Shown one piece after another: positions 60,611 to 64,000 of a stretch of DNA of 64,000 nucleotides. The stretch is from JADCRZ01 sp031399065 (GTDB taxonomy: Bacteria; Bacteroidota; Bacteroidia; Chitinophagales; Chitinophagaceae): NCBI GenBank assembly GCA_031399065.1, contig JANNOM010000048.1:124001-188000 (forward strand), in the 5' to 3' direction. The notes below the pieces were generated by a model, which saw nothing but the letters and a program-made list of their open reading frames with translations, was not told the origin of the DNA and did no database searches. The position numbers and the translations under genes are program-made. Numbering within the stretch: the first letter of the stretch is position 1; the number at the start of each line of letters is the position of its first letter.

Positions 60611-61537
60611 ATGCCCGGTATAAAACATAATTCAAATATCACTTGTGCTTATCTATACAGTATAACCCGGTATGGTTACCCACCGGATATTGCCGATACC
60701 CTGTTACATATAAAAGAAATGGCAGCTATGGGGTTCAGTTCTATCGAACTGGAAGGAATAGGTAGCAGAAACGTGGAGTATCTTTACAAGAATAAAGAAA
60801 AGATAGCAGGCGCGTTGCAGGAATATGGCTGTAGCCTGCCGGTATTATGTATTGTACTGCCCCAGTTAAGTTCATCGGACCCGGGTAAACACTCCGAAGC
60901 ACTCGAACTGTTCGAAGCAGGCTGCGCTACTGCGCATTACCTCGGCGCCACGGGAGTGTTGGACAATGGACCATTGCTTCCACTGGTTTATTCCGGCAAC
61001 GCCCCTATACGCAGGCATTACGGGGAAAGCGACCTGCTAAACGCCGGGTTACCCGAAGCATTTATATGGGGCGATTACTGGCATCAATTAACGTCTGTTT
61101 ATACGCAGGCATGTGATATTGCCGCTAAATACGGCCTGCAATACCAGATGCACCCCTGCGAAGGCAGCCTTATTACCGGAACCGATTCATTTATCAATTT
61201 TAGCCAGGCCGTAAACTGCGATAATCTGAAATTTAACCTAGACACAGCCAATCAATATTATTTCAGGGACAACCTGCCATTAAGCGTATTGAGACTGGCG
61301 GATAAAATAAATTATATTCATATTTCAGACAACGGTGGAAGCCGCGTGGAGCACCTGGTACCCGGTACCGGGCTTATCAACTGGAATAGTTTCTTCAATG
61401 CCCTGCGACAGATCGGTTATAAAGGGCATTTTGCCCTGGATGTAGGAGGTGCGGAAACAGGTATTGCCGATATCGAATCCGCATATAACATTTCAGCCTT
61501 ATGGCTACAGGATCAAATGAACAGGTATTCTTTATAA
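60611..61537 (+). CDS. Sugar phosphate isomerase/epimerase (AP endonuclease 2-like TIM barrel)
   Basis: A cytoplasmic protein of 308 residues. The xylose isomerase-like TIM barrel is shown by MAAMGFSSIELEGIG, ATGVLDNGPLL, YGLQYQMHPCEGSLI, LKFNLDTANQYYFRDNL, INYIHISDNGG and the C-terminal GHFALDVGG. The metal-binding acidic and histidine residues fit (MHPCE, NLDTAN, HISDNGG). It probably isomerises or epimerises a sugar released by the extracellular enzymes encoded around it. The GH28 gene follows after 10 bases. Confidence 0.85.
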   Translation: MPGIKHNSNITCAYLYSITRYGYPPDIADTLLHIKEMAAMGFSSIELEGIGSRNVEYLYKNKEKIAGALQEYGCSLPVLCIVLPQLSSSDPGKHSEALELFEAGCATAHYLGATGVLDNGPLLPLVYSGNAPIRRHYGESDLLNAGLPEAFIWGDYWHQLTSVYTQACDIAAKYGLQYQMHPCEGSLITGTDSFINFSQAVNCDNLKFNLDTANQYYFRDNLPLSVLRLADKINYIHISDNGGSRVEHLVPGTGLINWNSFFNALRQIGYKGHFALDVGGAETGIADIESAYNISALWLQDQMNRYSL

Positions 61538-61547
61538 ATAGTTAGTT

Positions 61548-63077
61548 ATGAGATCAACTTCTTTTGCTTGCACTATAGCCCTCATTGTATTTACCTGCCT
61601 GGCTACACTTTTAACAAGCATAAGCACCCGTGCTCAATACCACGACGTAACCGCCTTTGGCGCAAGGGGCGACGGCACTACGGACAATACATCTTTTATC
61701 CAGAAAGCAATTGATACATGCGCGGTAAATGGAGGTAAAGTATATTTTCCGCCAGGCAGATTTTTAACAGGTACGATCCGGTTAAAAAGCAACGTCATCT
61801 TAAGCATTTCCGCAGGAGCTACGCTGCTGGCACATACAGACATCGCTAAATATCCGTACCTGGATGCAGGCATACCCTTTTATGGCGACCAGTGGGCGAA
61901 ACAAAGCCTGATTTTCTGTAAAGGACAGCAAAACGTGGGAATAGAAGGAGAAGGAACGATTGACGGACAGGGAGGCAGTTTTCGGGTTACCACCCTTGTA
62001 AAACCTGACCGCTATAAAAACCGCCCTTACCTGTTATGGTTCGCAGGTTGTAAAAACGTATCGGTCATAAATGTGCACCTCCGCAATTCCGCATTCTGGA
62101 TGCAGCACTACCTAGGTTGCGAATACGTGCGTATCGATGGCCTGAATATCTGGAACCATTCCAATAAAAACAATGACATGATGGATATAGACGGCTGCAG
62201 GTTTGTAACCATCTCTAATATAAACGGCGATTCGGACGATGATGGTATTACCATTAAAAGTACTTCACCCCTTATTTCCGAAAATATTACGATCACCAAT
62301 TGTGTCATCAGCAGTCACTGCAATGCGCTTAAGTTTGGCACTGAATCTACCGGCGGCTTCCGGAACGTAGCCGTTTCCAATTGTGTGATCAAACCCTCCG
62401 GCCAGGTTTCGACTATTTATGGAAAACCTGCCGGCATCAGCGGACTGGCCCTCGAAATAGTGGATGGAGGTATAATGGAAAACATCACTATCAGCAATAT
62501 CATAATACAGGGACCACAGGTCCCAATTTTTATACGTCTTGGCAACCGTGGCAGGAAATACAGGGACGATGCAATACTGCCGCCCACCGGCAGGATCAGG
62601 AATATTCATATATCAGACATCGTTGCTACCGGAGCGGATACTACCGGATGTGCTATTGCTGGTATCGACGGCGCACCAATAGAAAGCGTGTCCCTAAACC
62701 ATATCAGTATAGAAACAACCGGAGGGGGAACTGTAAAGGATAGAGAACGCCATCCTGAGGCAAAAGAAAAAGACTACCCGGAAGCCACTATGTTTGGCAA
62801 ATTACCTGCCTACGGATTTTATGTGAGTAATGCACGGGATATACGTATGACGAATGTAACCGTCAGATCGAGAAGCCCGGATAGCAGGCCGGGAATAGCG
62901 CTTGAAAAAACGGAAAACTTTTCGCTCTCGGGGCTCGACATTCCGCCTTCCGACAGTACAGACGCAGTGGTGTATATAACCAATAGCCGCAACGGTTCTG
63001 TCTCCGACGTTATAAAACATTACCCGCTCCGCCGTTTTGTATGGAAAGATAAAAAATCAGTAAACATACATGAATAA
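61548..63077 (+). CDS. Exported glycoside hydrolase family 28 (polygalacturonase-like)
   Basis: A protein of 509 residues with an N-terminal signal (ALIVFTCLATLLTSISTRAQ). It starts with the pectate-lyase-like VTAFGARGDGTTDNTSFIQK and PPGRFLTGTIRLKSNVIL. The right-handed beta-helix carries the GH28 active-site motifs NDMMDIDGC (for NxD) and GDSDDDGITIKS (for DD). The GHG motif appears as SHCNALKFGTES, and the RxK motif is approximated by RLGNRGRKYRD. It should cleave galacturonan-type pectin, perhaps as an exo- or rhamnogalacturonan-acting enzyme. Its stop lies within the start region of the following GH gene. Confidence 0.88.
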   Translation: MRSTSFACTIALIVFTCLATLLTSISTRAQYHDVTAFGARGDGTTDNTSFIQKAIDTCAVNGGKVYFPPGRFLTGTIRLKSNVILSISAGATLLAHTDIAKYPYLDAGIPFYGDQWAKQSLIFCKGQQNVGIEGEGTIDGQGGSFRVTTLVKPDRYKNRPYLLWFAGCKNVSVINVHLRNSAFWMQHYLGCEYVRIDGLNIWNHSNKNNDMMDIDGCRFVTISNINGDSDDDGITIKSTSPLISENITITNCVISSHCNALKFGTESTGGFRNVAVSNCVIKPSGQVSTIYGKPAGISGLALEIVDGGIMENITISNIIIQGPQVPIFIRLGNRGRKYRDDAILPPTGRIRNIHISDIVATGADTTGCAIAGIDGAPIESVSLNHISIETTGGGTVKDRERHPEAKEKDYPEATMFGKLPAYGFYVSNARDIRMTNVTVRSRSPDSRPGIALEKTENFSLSGLDIPPSDSTDAVVYITNSRNGSVSDVIKHYPLRRFVWKDKKSVNIHE

Positions 63078-64000
63078 AATGCGATTCATCTTAATACTGC
63101 TACTGATCACAACTGCAAAGCAATTAGAAGCGCAGGACAGCTCTGCACTTCATATAGCGGAACGTGTTGCTGATAAGGTAATCCGGGAAACCGTATTTGC
63201 TTTTGAATTGCAGCCGCAGCTGGAACAACTCGGTATGCAGATTATCGACTTCAGGCATTTTAACCTGCAAAAGGGCCAGGCAGGCAGTGCGTTCCGCCAT
63301 GCGAAAGTGCTTTCTGATACAGTCATTCATTTTGGGGTCAGCAGCGGGGGCCCGGTAAGTATCACGGTAAATGGCATGCTGGTATACCGGCAGCATAAAG
63401 GAAATATAGGTCACCCTAAAGAAATTGCATACGGAAGGTTTAGGTTCGACACCACATTTACAGCGTTACTTAAAAAAGGCTCCAACCTTATTATGGTTAA
63501 TTACCTGGCAGATACGGGGCGGCAGGTCGTTTTTGTTAGACCCGTATTGAACAACCTGGATTTAGATAAGTCGGTAAATTTTGATACCAATACCTGGTTA
63601 ATGGCGGCCTTCCCGTCAGAGGAATCACTTGATACCGCGTCAAAAGAAATAAAGCCTTACTATATCATTAACAATAAAATGATCGCGTGGCAATCATCCC
63701 CCATACATTACCTTCCTGAACTGGTGATACCTGCCAACGCAACTTACCGGCGCGATTCTTATGCCGACTGGAATTACTCCAATGGAGCAACTCTATGGTC
63801 GATAATGGCGTTGGAAGATGCCAGGTATACTGATTTCATAAAAAAATACAGCTGCTTTACACTGGATAACGAGGCATATTTTAGATGGCAGTACGATTCG
63901 CTGCATGCTTACAGGGGCGGCTTTCACCGCATCTTCCGGCAATCTATGCTCGACGACGCCGGCACACCGGCTTTACCCCTCGCCGAACTATATCTTAAAA
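63070..64000 (+). CDS. Exported GH105/GH88-like protein (3' end outside window)
   Basis: The frame is open from the ATG at 63070, overlapping the GH28 stop by 8 bases (a second ATG lies at 63079), to the window end: about 310 residues, incomplete. The signal peptide is MRFILILLLITTAKQLEAQ. Residues about 25-165 form a beta-rich accessory domain (HFGVSSGGPVSITVNGMLVY). From about residue 225 the sequence RDSYADWNYSNGATLWSIMA and QSMLDDAGTPALPLAELYLK fits the N-terminal helices of unsaturated glucuronyl/rhamnogalacturonyl hydrolases. It would remove the unsaturated sugar left by pectin lyases. Family call is moderate because the end is missing. Confidence 0.72.
   Translation, partial: MNKMRFILILLLITTAKQLEAQDSSALHIAERVADKVIRETVFAFELQPQLEQLGMQIIDFRHFNLQKGQAGSAFRHAKVLSDTVIHFGVSSGGPVSITVNGMLVYRQHKGNIGHPKEIAYGRFRFDTTFTALLKKGSNLIMVNYLADTGRQVVFVRPVLNNLDLDKSVNFDTNTWLMAAFPSEESLDTASKEIKPYYIINNKMIAWQSSPIHYLPELVIPANATYRRDSYADWNYSNGATLWSIMALEDARYTDFIKKYSCFTLDNEAYFRWQYDSLHAYRGGFHRIFRQSMLDDAGTPALPLAELYLK

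Overview
The window is chromosomal DNA from a Bacteroidota bacterium, most likely of the family Chitinophagaceae. Many genes carry the Bacteroidota -7 promoter element TAnnTTTG instead of E. coli-type boxes. Shine-Dalgarno sequences are scarce. The protein families also fit: S46 dipeptidyl-peptidase, 6-bladed beta-propeller lipoprotein, DUF6934, YceI, MnmD, a short-form adenylate kinase, and a paa cluster of Bacteroidota layout. The species cannot be named from the sequence alone.

Layout. Positions 1-5.3 kb hold the 3' part of ligA, an overlapping NUMOD4/HNH gene, asd (reverse strand) behind what looks like a leader-peptide/terminator region, a lamin-tail exported protein, a DUF6934 two-gene cassette and a PfkB kinase. 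Positions 5.4-11.7 kb hold a phenylacetate cluster: tetR-paaE, then paaA-B-C-D-G-I-Y. A second part of the pathway (paaZ-paaF, reverse strand) lies at 29.9-32.8 kb. The same 14-bp inverted repeat (CTAACR-NN-YGTTAG) precedes tetR-paaE, paaA and paaZ, so one TetR regulator probably controls all three units. Between them (11.7-29.9 kb) is mostly housekeeping: obgE, S46 peptidase, mnmD, cysS, an EEP-family phosphatase/nuclease, two rhomboids (one without its catalytic serine), rlmD, an exported thioredoxin-like protein, a parvulin isomerase, metF, lptB, a GH3-family enzyme and a fabG-like reductase.

Positions 33-44 kb hold adk, msrB, yceI, an aminotransferase, an outer-membrane barrel protein behind a 26-bp perfect palindrome, hflX, a Rieske protein, a PAP2 phosphatase, an ArnT-like glycosyltransferase, panD and a DinB-like protein, ending in tRNA-Asn(GTT). 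From the tRNA to about 48.8 kb the DNA becomes AT-rich and accessory. A near-exact copy of the tRNA 3' end plus downstream sequence lies 4.7 kb away at 48.73 kb, and a ~140-bp block containing a tRNA-end-like core and a terminator hairpin occurs at 45.7 and 48.6 kb. This looks like two successive insertions at the tRNA. The cargo is a 435-aa protein with a HEPN-type Rx4H motif in the first interval, and an overlapping HipA-like kinase/DUF3037 pair in the second. No integrase is visible. These are the best candidates in the window for a little-described defence or toxin system. Beyond it lie decayed genes, including one with two compensating frameshifts.

Positions 50.5-64 kb hold a propeller lipoprotein/thioredoxin-like pair, two tandem secreted amidohydrolases (the second has lost every recognisable metal ligand), a lipoprotein, an orphan PAS-rich histidine kinase, and the start of a pectin/plant-polysaccharide locus: an exported alpha/alpha-type protein, a sugar isomerase/epimerase, a GH28 polygalacturonase and a truncated GH105/GH88-like protein. 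Two of its promoters share an ACGTACACGT-type operator-like motif.
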